Source: DYIU01 sp038326775 (GTDB lineage: Bacteria > Actinomycetota > Geothermincolia > Fen-727 > Anoxymicrobiaceae). Taken from it: a stretch of DNA of 64,000 nucleotides. Positions 52,743 through 61,948 of the stretch are shown piece after piece (the first letter of the stretch is position 1; each line of letters starts with the position of its first letter). A program made the position numbers and the translations under genes. The DNA is taken from NCBI GenBank assembly GCA_038326775.1, contig JBBQKJ010000005.1, positions 38,093-102,092 of the forward strand. Reading direction: 5' to 3'. Under the pieces are notes generated by a model. It saw only the letters and a program-made list of their open reading frames with translations. It was not told the DNA's origin and searched no databases.

Positions 52743-54535
52743 GCGGCAACGGCGACGGACACAAATACAAGGTAGTCCTCGGCTACGGCACCTGCGGGAT
52801 AGCCGCCGGCGCCACCGCGGTCAAGGACGCGCTCGAGGAAGCAGTCAAGGGCGGCGACTACGACGTAGACCTCGATATCGCGGGCTGCATGGGCCTCTGC
52901 TTCACGGAGCCCGTCGTAGAGATATTCGACCGCGAGGGCGGCTCGGTCATCTACGGCGACATAACAGCCAAGAAGGTGCCCCAACTCCTCGATGAGCACG
53001 TCGGCAAGGGCCAGGTCATCGAGGACTGGGTCGTCAAAAGGAGCGAGGACCCGAACGCCTGCGAGGGCGACTTCCTCTCCAACCAGCTCCGTATCGTCCT
53101 GCGCAACTGCGGCAAGATAAACCCGGAGAGCATCGAGGAGTACATGGAGATCGGCGGCTACGAGGCCGCGAAGAAGGCGCTCACCTCGATGACGCCCGAG
53201 GAGGTCATCGACGAGGTCTCGGCCTCCGGCATCAGGGGCAGGGGCGGCGCCGGCTTCCCGACGGGGACCAAGTGGGGGTTCGCCCGCAAGTCGCCGGGCG
53301 ACGAAAAGTACCTAATATGCAACGCGGACGAGGGTGACCCCGGCGCGTTCATGGACCGCAGCGTGCTCGAGGGCGACCCGCACACCGTCCTCGAGGGCAT
53401 GATACTGGCCGGCTTCGCGATAGGCGCGCGCCAGGGCTACATCTACTGCCGCGCCGAGTACCCGCTCGCGCTCAAGCGCCTCGACATCGCCATCGAGGAG
53501 TGCCACCAGAAAGGTTTCCTCGGCGAGGGGATATTCGGCACCGACTGGAGCTTCGACGTAAAGGTCAAGAAGGGCGCCGGCGCGTTCGTCTGCGGAGAGG
53601 AGACCGCGATGATGGCCTCCATCGAGGGCCAGCGCGGCATGCCTAAGCCCCGACCGCCGTTCCCGGCGAACTCCGGGCTCTGGGGAAAGCCCACCAACAT
53701 CAACAACGTCGAGACGTTCGCCGCCATCCCATGGATAATCTACGAGGGCGGCGAGAAATATGCAGCGATCGGCACTGAGAAGAGCAAGGGCACCAAGGTC
53801 TTCTGCCTGGCAGGGAAGGTGCGGCGCACCGGCCTGGCCGAGGTGCCGATGGGCTATACCCTCAGGCAGGTCATCTTCGACGTGGGCGGCGGCATCGCCG
53901 GGGGACGCGAGTTCAAGGCGGTGCAGATGGGCGGCCCGTCCGGCGGGTGCCTGCCGGCGAGCAAGCTCGACACCCAGGTCGACTACGACCAGATAACCGC
54001 GGCCGGCGCCATCATCGGCTCCGGCGGAATGATAGTGGCGGACAACCGCACCTGCATGGTGGACCTCGCCCGCTACTTCCTCTCGTTCACCCAGGACGAG
54101 TCGTGCGGGAAGTGCACGCCGTGCCGCATCGGCACCAAGCGCATGCTCGAGATACTCGAGCGTATCTGCGAGGGCAAGGGCGAGCCCGAGGACATCGACA
54201 AGCTCCAGAACCTGGCCGCGGACATCAGCGCGGCGAGCCTGTGCGCCCTGGGCGGAACGGCGCCGAACCCGGTGCTGACCACGCTCAGGTACTTCAAGGA
54301 CGAGTACGAGGACCACATCTTCAACCACAAGTGCGCGGCGGGGTCGTGCCCGGCGCTTATCACCCTGAGCATAGACCCGGAGACCTGCACGGGATGCGGG
54401 GCCTGCGTGAAGGTGTGCCCGACCGACGCCATCACGGGCGAGAAGAAAGAGCCGCACGTTATAGACGAGGAGGCCTGCATCAGGTGCAAGATGTGCCTGT
54501 CGCGCTGCCCGTCCGAATCGATAATCGCCGAATAG
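52739..54535 (+). CDS. NuoF/HndC-like NADH-binding flavoprotein subunit
   Basis: 598 residues. The N-terminal thioredoxin-like region (to about 105) has GTCGIAAGA and AGCMGLC; only three Cys are evident where four are usual. Then comes the FMN/NADH core with RGRGGAGFPTGTKWGF, and ESCGKCTPCRIG for a 4Fe-4S cluster. The C-terminal tail holds two 4Fe-4S motifs (CTGCGACVKVCP, CIRCKMCLSRCP). This is the HydB/HndC form of electron-bifurcating enzymes, expected to exchange electrons between NAD, ferredoxin and FdhF. Confidence 0.93.
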   Translation: MSGNGDGHKYKVVLGYGTCGIAAGATAVKDALEEAVKGGDYDVDLDIAGCMGLCFTEPVVEIFDREGGSVIYGDITAKKVPQLLDEHVGKGQVIEDWVVKRSEDPNACEGDFLSNQLRIVLRNCGKINPESIEEYMEIGGYEAAKKALTSMTPEEVIDEVSASGIRGRGGAGFPTGTKWGFARKSPGDEKYLICNADEGDPGAFMDRSVLEGDPHTVLEGMILAGFAIGARQGYIYCRAEYPLALKRLDIAIEECHQKGFLGEGIFGTDWSFDVKVKKGAGAFVCGEETAMMASIEGQRGMPKPRPPFPANSGLWGKPTNINNVETFAAIPWIIYEGGEKYAAIGTEKSKGTKVFCLAGKVRRTGLAEVPMGYTLRQVIFDVGGGIAGGREFKAVQMGGPSGGCLPASKLDTQVDYDQITAAGAIIGSGGMIVADNRTCMVDLARYFLSFTQDESCGKCTPCRIGTKRMLEILERICEGKGEPEDIDKLQNLAADISAASLCALGGTAPNPVLTTLRYFKDEYEDHIFNHKCAAGSCPALITLSIDPETCTGCGACVKVCPTDAITGEKKEPHVIDEEACIRCKMCLSRCPSESIIAE

Positions 54536-54571
54536 ACAACAACGTTTGACCTTTTCAACGGGAGGTTGGAA

Positions 54572-57352
54572 GTGGAAATGATAAAAGTGGAGATCGACGG
54601 GCAAGCCTGCGAGGCGCCAAAAGGCTCCACGATTCTCGACATAGCCAAGGCGAACGGGGTGGACATCCCCACGCTCTGCTACGACCCGCGCCTGTCACCG
54701 TACGGCGCCTGCCGGTTGTGCCTGGTCGAGGTGGAGGGCGCCAGAGCCCTTCTCCCCGCCTGCTACGCGCAGGCCGACGACGGCATGGTCATCCAGACCA
54801 CCAACGAGAAGCTCGAGCGCATACGCAAGACGTTGGTCGAGCTGCTGGTCTCGGACCACCCCATGGAGTGCCAGGGGTGCAGCAAGTCGGGCCGCTGCGA
54901 GCTGCAAAAGCTCGCCGACAAGTACGGCATCAAAGAGAGCACCTTTGCCGGAGAGGTCCACGAGTACGATCTGCTCCGCGAGAACCCGTTCGTGATGCGC
55001 GACTACAACAAGTGCATAATGTGCGGGCGCTGTATCCGCATCTGCCGCGAGGTCCAGGGCGTGGGCGTGTACGACTTCATAAACCGCGGCTTCAAGGCAG
55101 TGCCCGGCACGCCGTACGACAAGCCGATGCAGGAGACCCCGTGCGAGTTCTGCGGTCAATGCATCTCGACCTGCCCCACCGGCGCCATCACGGCCCGCCC
55201 GTACGAGGACCGGGGCCGCGTGGCCGCGCTCGACATGCTCCGCAACGCCTGCGCCTACTTCAAGATGCCCGAGGATGACATGATGAAGGCGCTCGGTCTC
55301 GAGGGCTGGGTGACGCGCACCACCTGCGCTTACTGCGGGTGCGGCTGCCAGCTCGACCTGCATGTCATCGACAACAAGGTGGTCGAGGTGACATCGCCAC
55401 TGATGGTCGGCGCGGGGCAGGGCAACCTGTGCGTGAAGGGGCGCTTCGGCTACGAGTTCATCGGCAGCGACCAGCGCCTGACCAAGCCTCTCGTCCGCAA
55501 GCGAGGCAAGCTGGTGGAGGCCGAATGGGACGATGCCCTGAAGCTGGTCGCCAAGAAGCTCAAAGAGGCTAAGAAGAAGACCGGCCCCGACTCTGTGGCG
55601 GTGCTATCCAGCGCCAGGGCCACCAACGAGGACAACTACCTCATACAGAAGTTCACGCGCGCGGTGGTGGGGACGAACAACGTCGACCACTGCGCACGAT
55701 TGTGACACGCTCCAACTGTCGCCGGTCTGGCGAAAACGTTTGGAAGCGGAGCGATGACCAACACGATGGACGACATCGAAGAGGCCAAAGCGATCCTGGT
55801 CATCGGCTCTAACACCACCGAGTGTCACCCCATAATCGGCCTGCGCATCAAGAAGGCCGTCATGCAGAACGACTGCAAGCTCATCGTCGCCGAGCCCAGG
55901 CACATCCGCCTGTGCTACTACGCCGACAGGTGGCTGCAGCTCAAGCCCGGCACCGACGTCGCCCTCATCAACTCCATGATGAACGTGATAATCGAGGAAG
56001 GCCTGGTCGACGAGGCGTTCGTGAACGAGCGCTGCGACTGCGACCGCTTCGACGAGCTCAAAGAGCTGGTCAAGGAGTACACCCCCGAGATGGCTTCCGA
56101 GATAACGGGCGTCCCGGCAGACGACATCCGCGAGGCCGCCCGCACGTTCGCGAACGCCGAGTGCGCGGCCATCATCTACGCGATGGGCATCACCCAGCAC
56201 ACCACCGGCACCGATAACGTGATGACGCTCGCCAACCTGGCAATGATGACGGGCAACATCGGCAAGCCCGGCGCCGGGGTCAACCCCCTGCGCGGCCAGA
56301 ACAACGTCCAGGGCGCCTGCGACGTGGGCGCGCTTCCCAACGTGTTCACGGGCTACCGTCCCGTGACCGACGCGGAGGTGCGGGCGAAGTTCGAGGAAGC
56401 CTGGGGCGTGAAGCTCCCCGAGGAGCCCGGGCTCACCGCGACGGAGATGATGACCGCGGCGATCGAGGGCAAGATAAAGGCGATGTACATCGTCGGAGAG
56501 AACCCGATGCTGTCCGACGCCAACATCAAGCACGCGGAGAAGGCCCTTAAGAACCTCGACTTCCTGGTGGTTCAGGACATCTTCCTCACCGAGACCGCCG
56601 AGCTTGCCGACGTCGTTCTTCCCTCCACCTCGTTCGCCGAGAAGGAAGGCACGTTCAGCGCGACCGACCGCAGGGTGCAGAGGGTCCGCAAGGCCCTCGA
56701 GGCCCCCGGAGAGGCGCGCACCGACAGCGAGATAGTGGCCGATCTCTCGAAGCTCATGGGCTACGAGATGGCATGCGTCGAGCCCGCCGCGGTGATGGAC
56801 GAGATAGCCAGTCTCACCCCACAGTACGGGGGCTACAGCCACGCCAGGCTCGACGCCCTCCCGGACGGAGAGAGCCTGCACTGGCCGTGCCCCGACGCCG
56901 AGCACCCGGGAACGCCCATACTGCACACCCAGTTCTTCACCCGGGGCAAGGGCTGGTTCGCCCCGGTGCCGTACCAGGCTCCGGCCGAGCTGCCCGACGC
57001 GGAGTACCCGCTCACGCTCACGACCGGGCGCGTGTTGTGGCAGTACCACACCGGCACCATGACCCGGAAATCCGAGGGCATCAACGAGATAGACCCGCAC
57101 GGCAAGGTCTGGATAAGCCCGGACGACGCCGAGAAGTACGGCGTCGAGCACGGCAAGAGCGCCGTCGTGACCACCCGGCGCGGAGACATCGACATCGAGG
57201 CAATGGTTACCGAGCGCGTTCCGAATGGGCTCATATTCATCCCGTTCCATTACGCGGAAGCCGCGGCCAACATGCTGACAAACGACGTGGTGGACCCGGT
57301 CTCGAGGGTCCCCGAGTTCAAGGTCAGCGCCGCCAAAGTAAAGGCCAGATAG
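54572..57352 (+). CDS. fdhF: Formate dehydrogenase catalytic subunit, selenocysteine-containing
   Basis: One 926-residue gene read through UGA at 55703-55705 as selenocysteine (residue 378). The N-terminal NuoG-like part holds a 2Fe-2S site (CYDPRLSPYGACRLC), HPMECQGCSKSGRC, and two 4Fe-4S motifs (CIMCGRCIRIC, CEFCGQCISTCP). The molybdopterin domain then begins TTCAYCGCGCQLDL. DHCARL-Sec-HAPTVAGLA is the FdhF active site. The frame continues unbroken to TAG 57352. GTG 54572 lies 6 nt after GGAGG; TTG 54566 and ATG 54578 are alternatives. It oxidises formate or reduces CO2 using Mo or W pterin. Confidence 0.95.
55703..55748 (+). promoter_or_regulatory. Sec codon and SECIS hairpin of fdhF
   Basis: After TGA come 18 nt, then GGTCTG in the apical loop. 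The stem is TCGCC / GGCGA (719-723 with 729-733 of the 55-kb block), with a lower stem CGC-TCCAA / TTGGA-A-GCG (55708-55715 with 55740-55748). As I recall it, the Escherichia coli fdhF SECIS has the same 18-nt spacing and GGUCUG loop. Confidence 0.88.
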
Positions 57353-57364
57353 CGGGAGCTCTCA

Positions 57365-57838
57365 ATGGCAGAAACGCTGGAAGCAGTTGAGGAGAAAACG
57401 CCAGAGAAGAAGCAGCCGGAGAAAGACGTCAAGATCCTCGCTTTCTTGTGCAACTGGTGCTCGTATGCCGGCGCCGACCTGGCGGGAGTCTCCAGGATGC
57501 AGTACCCGCCAAACGTGGTGGACATAAGGGTGATGTGCACCGGCACCATCTCCCCCCACTTCGTCCTCAAGGCGTTCCAGGAGGGCATCGACGGCGTGCT
57601 CATCGCCGGCTGCCACATCGGCGACTGCCACTACGGCAAGGGCAACTATATGACCGCCAAGCGCTTCAGGATCATCAAGGACCTTCTCGCCGGCATGGGC
57701 ATCGACCCCCGCCGCATCAGGCTCGAATGGGTCAGCGCCGCCGAGGGCGGCAAGTTCCAGGACGTCATCACATCATTCACCGAGCAGGTCCGCGCCACCG
57801 GCAAATCCCCACTCGCGAAGAAGAAAGAAAACGGGTAG
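57365..57838 (+). CDS. MvhD/FlpD-like iron-sulfur subunit
   Basis: 157 residues. ILAFLCNWCSYAGADLAG, VMCTGTISP and AGCHIGDCHYGKGN hold the 2Fe-2S Cys of the methyl-viologen-reducing hydrogenase delta family. In methanogens and many anaerobes MvhD links a dehydrogenase to heterodisulfide-reductase-type modules. An extra acidic/basic N-terminus (1-20) precedes the domain. It lies 12 nt after fdhF and 5 nt before the next gene. Confidence 0.9.
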   Translation: MAETLEAVEEKTPEKKQPEKDVKILAFLCNWCSYAGADLAGVSRMQYPPNVVDIRVMCTGTISPHFVLKAFQEGIDGVLIAGCHIGDCHYGKGNYMTAKRFRIIKDLLAGMGIDPRRIRLEWVSAAEGGKFQDVITSFTEQVRATGKSPLAKKKENG

Positions 57839-57843
57839 CGGCG

Positions 57844-58671
57844 ATGAAAGAAGAGCTCACAAAAGCGATAAAGGAAACGCTCTCGAGCGGCAAGGCCACC
57901 GCCGCTGTCATCCTCACCGAGCAGGACGACGGCGAGCTGATGCCCCGCATCATCACCAGCGCCGACGACCCCGCCATCGACTCCATCTACACCGGCGACA
58001 AGCGCTACCCGATGGCCTCTTTCGCCGTGATGCTCCTGCCGGTCATAGAGGGCAACCTCGCCGTTCCGGTCCGCGAGTGCGACCGTCGGATGTTCGTCGA
58101 GTTAGAAAAGCATAACCAGGTCGACTTCGAGCGCCTGGTCCTCCTCGGCATCCCCTGCTCCCAGGAGGTCGCGGACGCGTGTGGGTGCGACCACCCGTTT
58201 GTCCCGAACGGCATCGCTATCGCCGAGCCTCTCGCCAAGCCCGCCGAGCCAACTCCCCTGCCCGAGGCACTCGTGAATGGCAACCCCGAGGAAGTCCTCT
58301 CATTCTGGATGGACGCCTTCTCCAACTGCATCAAGTGCATGGGCTGCCGCAACGTCTGCCCGATGTGCTTCTGCAAGGACTGCGCGCTCGACAACCCTGA
58401 CCTCGTAGGTCCTGAGTCAAAGCCCCCCGAGATACCTATCTTCCATCTCATCCGAGCCATCGACATGGCCGACCGCTGCGTCGACTGCGGCATGTGCGAG
58501 GCCATCTGCCCCGCCGAGATTCCCCTGCGCCAGCTCTACCGCCAGGCCCGCCAGGTCGTCAAGGACGCCTTCGGCTACGAACCCGGCGTCAGCGAAGGCA
58601 AAAGCCCCATCGAAATGCTCGGCGAACCGACTGAACTCGCGGGCATGGAAGAGGGCTTCCGGACGGGGTAG
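57844..58671 (+). CDS. FdhB-like 4Fe-4S protein
   Basis: 275 residues from ATG 57844. The N-terminal half (AIKETLSSGKATAAVILTEQ, then RECDRRMFVELEKHNQ) resembles the start of F420-dependent formate dehydrogenase beta-type and coenzyme-F420 hydrogenase beta proteins. The C-terminal half has CIKCMGCRNVCPMCFCKDC and CVDCGMCEAICP for 4Fe-4S clusters. It probably bridges FdhF/MvhD to a quinone- or Hdr-type partner not seen here. It is last in the operon. Confidence 0.78.
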   Translation: MKEELTKAIKETLSSGKATAAVILTEQDDGELMPRIITSADDPAIDSIYTGDKRYPMASFAVMLLPVIEGNLAVPVRECDRRMFVELEKHNQVDFERLVLLGIPCSQEVADACGCDHPFVPNGIAIAEPLAKPAEPTPLPEALVNGNPEEVLSFWMDAFSNCIKCMGCRNVCPMCFCKDCALDNPDLVGPESKPPEIPIFHLIRAIDMADRCVDCGMCEAICPAEIPLRQLYRQARQVVKDAFGYEPGVSEGKSPIEMLGEPTELAGMEEGFRTG

Positions 58672-58825
58672 AGAAGGCCGCTTAGGACGGCCACTTGAAT
58701 AGAAAGTATTTCATAAGACTATTGGCAGATATCCCCTATTTCGGAAATATCACCTCAAGTTCTGACGAATCCATAAGTCTTTGATGCCTCTATTAGACCT
58801 CTGCATGCTGGACAGCCTCGACCAA

Positions 58826-59887
58826 CTATTTCTTAGTGGGCATCACTTGTTCATCCATTACGAACACTTCAATTTCCTTCAGGGCCTTTAGCAGGAATTC
58901 GCGCAACTCAACCACGTTCCGTTCTCCACCACTTTTCCTGATGTCTGGCACCCACATGTGTGCAAGTGGTTCGCCCGCGTTCCGCAAGAGGGGGACAATG
59001 GATACCGTTAGCTCCCTAGCTCTTTCGATGCCTTTCAGAGAACTTCCGTCAATCGATCCATTCTCTACGAAGTCCCGCATTACCAAGTAAAACGCCCTGA
59101 ATATGTCGGGCCACACGAGAAAAACCGGCCGCTTCCCTCTTAAACCAGTTTCAGCTGCAACTTCAGAAACATCTATCCAGTAGTCGTTCCATCCAGCCTG
59201 TCCGTATTTCCTCACCACGCCAGCACTAACTAGCTGCTCGAGGGCTCTATAGACAGAGGGCTGCTTGTACTTGATTGTACTTGCTATTGCGTTGGAGCTC
59301 CCTCGCTTGCCTGTTGATAGGTAGGTTATGCAGTCAGCCCTAGCTCCCTTTCCGTATTTCTTTCGAAGCCGAAGCATGAGGTTCGCTGGGTTCTCAAAAT
59401 CAGGCCTTCCAGAATGCTTTCGTATCCTTGGTGTCCCGCGGACAAAGCCCCAACGCAAGAAAGTCTTGTCTGCACCCTCCGTGGAAGGGTCAAGCATTTT
59501 CTCATGCAGCCAAAGCGGAACTGTTCCAATCTCCTCTTCGATCAGGGTATCTTCCCTGAGCTTGCCTATCACTCCAGTACCTGACTCTTCCGAGACATAA
59601 TCAGCAAACGCTGCCAGTGTCCTCCTTGTCTCCGTATCATACTCACTTGCGATAAACCGCAATCTTGATGTTTTCAGGAGGTTTTGATTTGTGATTGTCC
59701 AGTCAAGGGATTCGTCGAAGAGCCTCGGATTATACCTCCCAAGGGAACAACTTGCCACTAAGAGCGCCTCTGGGTCAACGATGGCTTGCCGGCACGGCTT
59801 CCCTGCCAATGCAGCCCCTAGCGCTATCCACTGGGGCCACATTATCCCATCGACTCTATCGAAGAAACTCTCTTGCCAGCTCATCAT
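58826..59887 (-). CDS. HTH-containing protein, AbiEi-like partner of the nucleotidyltransferase
   Basis: 353 residues of unknown family. Around residues 185-245 a winged-helix-like region is visible (CITYLSTGKRGSSNAIAS, QPSVYRALEQLVSAGVVRKY). The N-terminal 180 residues and C-terminal 100 are unassigned. It overlaps the upstream nucleotidyltransferase by 32 nt, so they are one operon. Base composition is lower in GC and codon use less biased than its neighbours, suggesting transfer. Toxin-antitoxin or abortive-infection function is inferred from pairing only. Confidence 0.6.
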   Translation of the reverse strand: MMSWQESFFDRVDGIMWPQWIALGAALAGKPCRQAIVDPEALLVASCSLGRYNPRLFDESLDWTITNQNLLKTSRLRFIASEYDTETRRTLAAFADYVSEESGTGVIGKLREDTLIEEEIGTVPLWLHEKMLDPSTEGADKTFLRWGFVRGTPRIRKHSGRPDFENPANLMLRLRKKYGKGARADCITYLSTGKRGSSNAIASTIKYKQPSVYRALEQLVSAGVVRKYGQAGWNDYWIDVSEVAAETGLRGKRPVFLVWPDIFRAFYLVMRDFVENGSIDGSSLKGIERARELTVSIVPLLRNAGEPLAHMWVPDIRKSGGERNVVELREFLLKALKEIEVFVMDEQVMPTKK

Positions 59888-60458
59888 GACCGATTGCCTC
59901 CAATAGTTTAGCCACTTGGGACTGCTCAGCTTGGTTTTCTAGACAGTACCGAGCTCCAAACTCTACCTCGTCCCTTGTAACTCGCAGACCTATAAGGTCT
60001 TTAATATCCACGTCTCGTTTTGGGTCAAGGGCAGCCCACATTTTGAGCGCTATTATGTCCATCCTCGAACAAAGACGTATGCGCAACTTCGGTCCGTACT
60101 GCCTTACGATCGCTCGGTCTACTATACCCTCTGGCAATCCGTTATCTATAAGGGTGCGACTTTGGAAGTTAATCCATCTATTTCCCAATGAATTGGCGGT
60201 TGCGACCCTTTCTCTAGCTTCTCTGAAGGCATGTTGCATATCTGGACTCCGAAGGACAAGAGAGCCCTCTTCGTCATCTATGAACCCTATCCCGTCGATG
60301 TCCGTGGTAGGTCTGACGACAAGGCCCTGCATAATTAAGGCCATACCTCCACAAACAAGGATCTCTATCGGGTCAGAGTCCATATCTTGGAGGGCCTCAC
60401 CTAGTTGCCTTAATAGCAGTTCCGCTCTCCCCTTGTCGATGAAAGACTGTCCAGACAT
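59856..60458 (-). CDS. AbiEii/DUF6036-like nucleotidyltransferase
   Basis: 200 residues. VCGGMALIMQGL followed by RPTTDIDGIGF is the MNT-type nucleotidyltransferase start (GG...R.TxDID), and RMDIIALKMWAALDPKRDVDIKDL is the usual second signature (in part KMWAALDPKRDVDIKDL). Such proteins are toxins or enzymes of type IV-like toxin-antitoxin and defence pairs. ATG 60458 follows AGGAAAAGATA. Transcription likely starts at the palindromic promoter just upstream. Confidence 0.78.
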   Translation of the reverse strand: MSGQSFIDKGRAELLLRQLGEALQDMDSDPIEILVCGGMALIMQGLVVRPTTDIDGIGFIDDEEGSLVLRSPDMQHAFREARERVATANSLGNRWINFQSRTLIDNGLPEGIVDRAIVRQYGPKLRIRLCSRMDIIALKMWAALDPKRDVDIKDLIGLRVTRDEVEFGARYCLENQAEQSQVAKLLEAIGHDELAREFLR

Positions 60459-60473
60459 TATCTTTTCCTATCC

Positions 60474-60519
60474 TATAACACTTATAGCATATTACTATTA
60501 GTGTTATAGTATTGTCAAT
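60474..60519 (-). promoter_or_regulatory. Promoter with palindromic operator for the island operon
   Basis: On the minus strand consensus TTGACA (60514-60519), 18-bp spacer, TAATAT (60490-60495). A perfect 10-bp inverted repeat CTATAACACT / AGTGTTATAG (60474-60483 and 60501-60510) brackets the -10. This is a good autoregulatory operator for the HTH protein encoded in the operon. Confidence 0.7.
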
Positions 60520-60610
60520 ACCACCCCGGACTTTCCTAACCATAGCCTCTGTGTTTAGAATGATTTGTATCAATCCAGTCTGCTAACATCCGCTGACAAG
60601 GGAGTACCTA

Positions 60611-60790
60611 ATGTCGATGACCTATCAGGAATTCCCCGGGGTGGAGTGGATCGAGGGCGCAGGCAACTTCATCAAGGTCGACGCCAAGAAGTGCGACGGA
60701 TGCGGCAACTGCTGGTACTCGTGCCTGCCCGATGCCATCCAGTTCTCATGGCCGCCCGGCGGCACCGGATTCAGGACCATAAGGGGGTGA
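60611..60790 (+). CDS. 59-aa single-cluster ferredoxin, deletion derivative of the 61.9-kb ferredoxin
   Basis: Same as the 89-aa ferredoxin downstream except for a clean 90-bp in-frame deletion and four substitutions. The deletion joins the first half of cluster motif 1 to the second half of motif 2, giving CDGCGNCWYSCLP, a complete CxxCxxCxxxC site. ATG 60611 follows AAGGGAG. It may be a functional mono-cluster ferredoxin or a dying duplicate. It lies alone before the amidohydrolase. Confidence 0.65.
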   Translation: MSMTYQEFPGVEWIEGAGNFIKVDAKKCDGCGNCWYSCLPDAIQFSWPPGGTGFRTIRG

Positions 60791-60930
60791 GACTGCGCGG
60801 GCACTATCCTTTAGGCGTCGAGAACGGGATATAGGCAAATGCCGGTTGATTTGTTCTATGATGGGTTCGATAAACCCGTAGAGTTTGAGCCTGGTGGATC
60901 CAAGGGGCGCGATTATCAGGGAGGTGTGAG

Positions 60931-61878
60931 ATGAGAGTCGATTCACATGTGCACGTGTTCTTCGAGGGGAGCGATCCCGAGGAGTTCATAATGGGGTGCG
61001 CCCGGGTCGGAGCGGGCATCGTCGAGCAGAAGAGCGGGGTGGCTGTCGACCCGAAAGTCTTGAGGACCTCGGCGATGGGCGAGCTCGGGGACCCCGACGC
61101 ATCGAAGCTCGTCGGCTGGATGGACGAGGCGGGCATCGACCGGGCCGTACTGTTGCCCCTGGACTTCGGGATGGGGTGCGACGAGCCCGCACAGAAACCT
61201 CTGGAAAGGCTGACCATCCTCGAGAAGAACGAGCTCTATGCGGAGTTCACCCGCCGGTTCCCAGGACGGCTCGTCTCGTACCTGGGCGTCGACCCAAGAC
61301 GAAAGGGAGGGCTCGAGCTGTTCCGCAGGGGAATCGAGGAGTGGGGCATGCTGGGGCTCAAGCTGCACCCGACCGCGGGCTTCTACCCGCAAGATCCGGT
61401 ATGCTACCCGTTCTACGAGGCGGCCCGCGAGATGGGGGTGCCGGTGCTCATTCACTCGGGGACCGAGCCGGCGCCTCTCAAGCCGATGTTCTCCCAGCCG
61501 AAGTACATAGACGCCGTTGCCGCCGACTTCCCGGAGGTGACCTTCATCATCGCGCATTGCGGGCACGGCTGGTGGATGGAGGCGCTCGATATGGCCATGT
61601 CGAAGCCGAACCTGTACGTCGACTTCTCGGGATGGCAGGCCGAGTACAACGGCGACCCCGACTATTTCTATTTCGTTCTCCGCGCCGCGATCAACGTGCT
61701 GAGCCCGTGGAGGGTGATGTTCGGCACCGACGGCTCGATGACGAATGTCATGCTTTGGCCGAAGGACTGGCTCGAAGCCTGGCTCGAGCCGAAAAGCCCA
61801 TCGGGCATCACTTTTTCCTCAGAGGAAATCGATATTGTCACCGGCGGCGCAGCGTCAAAGCTGTATGGCTGGGAATAG
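60931..61878 (+). CDS. Amidohydrolase family 2 protein
   Basis: 315 residues, metal-dependent TIM-barrel hydrolase or decarboxylase (ACMSD/amidohydrolase 2). VDSHVHVFFEG is the metal-binding start, LGLKLHPTAGFYPQD the second strand, PVLIHSG and FIIAHCGHGWW supply further His, and FGTDGSM the final Asp. ATG 60931 follows CAGGGAGGTG. It sits between two ferredoxin genes and before a FixC-like flavoprotein, suggesting one pathway, possibly with an aromatic or cyclic substrate. Confidence 0.85.
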   Translation: MRVDSHVHVFFEGSDPEEFIMGCARVGAGIVEQKSGVAVDPKVLRTSAMGELGDPDASKLVGWMDEAGIDRAVLLPLDFGMGCDEPAQKPLERLTILEKNELYAEFTRRFPGRLVSYLGVDPRRKGGLELFRRGIEEWGMLGLKLHPTAGFYPQDPVCYPFYEAAREMGVPVLIHSGTEPAPLKPMFSQPKYIDAVAADFPEVTFIIAHCGHGWWMEALDMAMSKPNLYVDFSGWQAEYNGDPDYFYFVLRAAINVLSPWRVMFGTDGSMTNVMLWPKDWLEAWLEPKSPSGITFSSEEIDIVTGGAASKLYGWE

Positions 61879-61948
61879 CAGTTTAATTATGGCGGGTTTG
61901 GCAATTGGAGTCTGACGTGCTGACCTTCGGCAACAGGGAGGGGCTCTC

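Noticed and set aside
53312..54604. A 430-codon minus-strand frame opposite the NuoF-like gene
   Set aside because: Shadow frame of a strongly conserved plus-strand gene, without homology or ribosome binding site.
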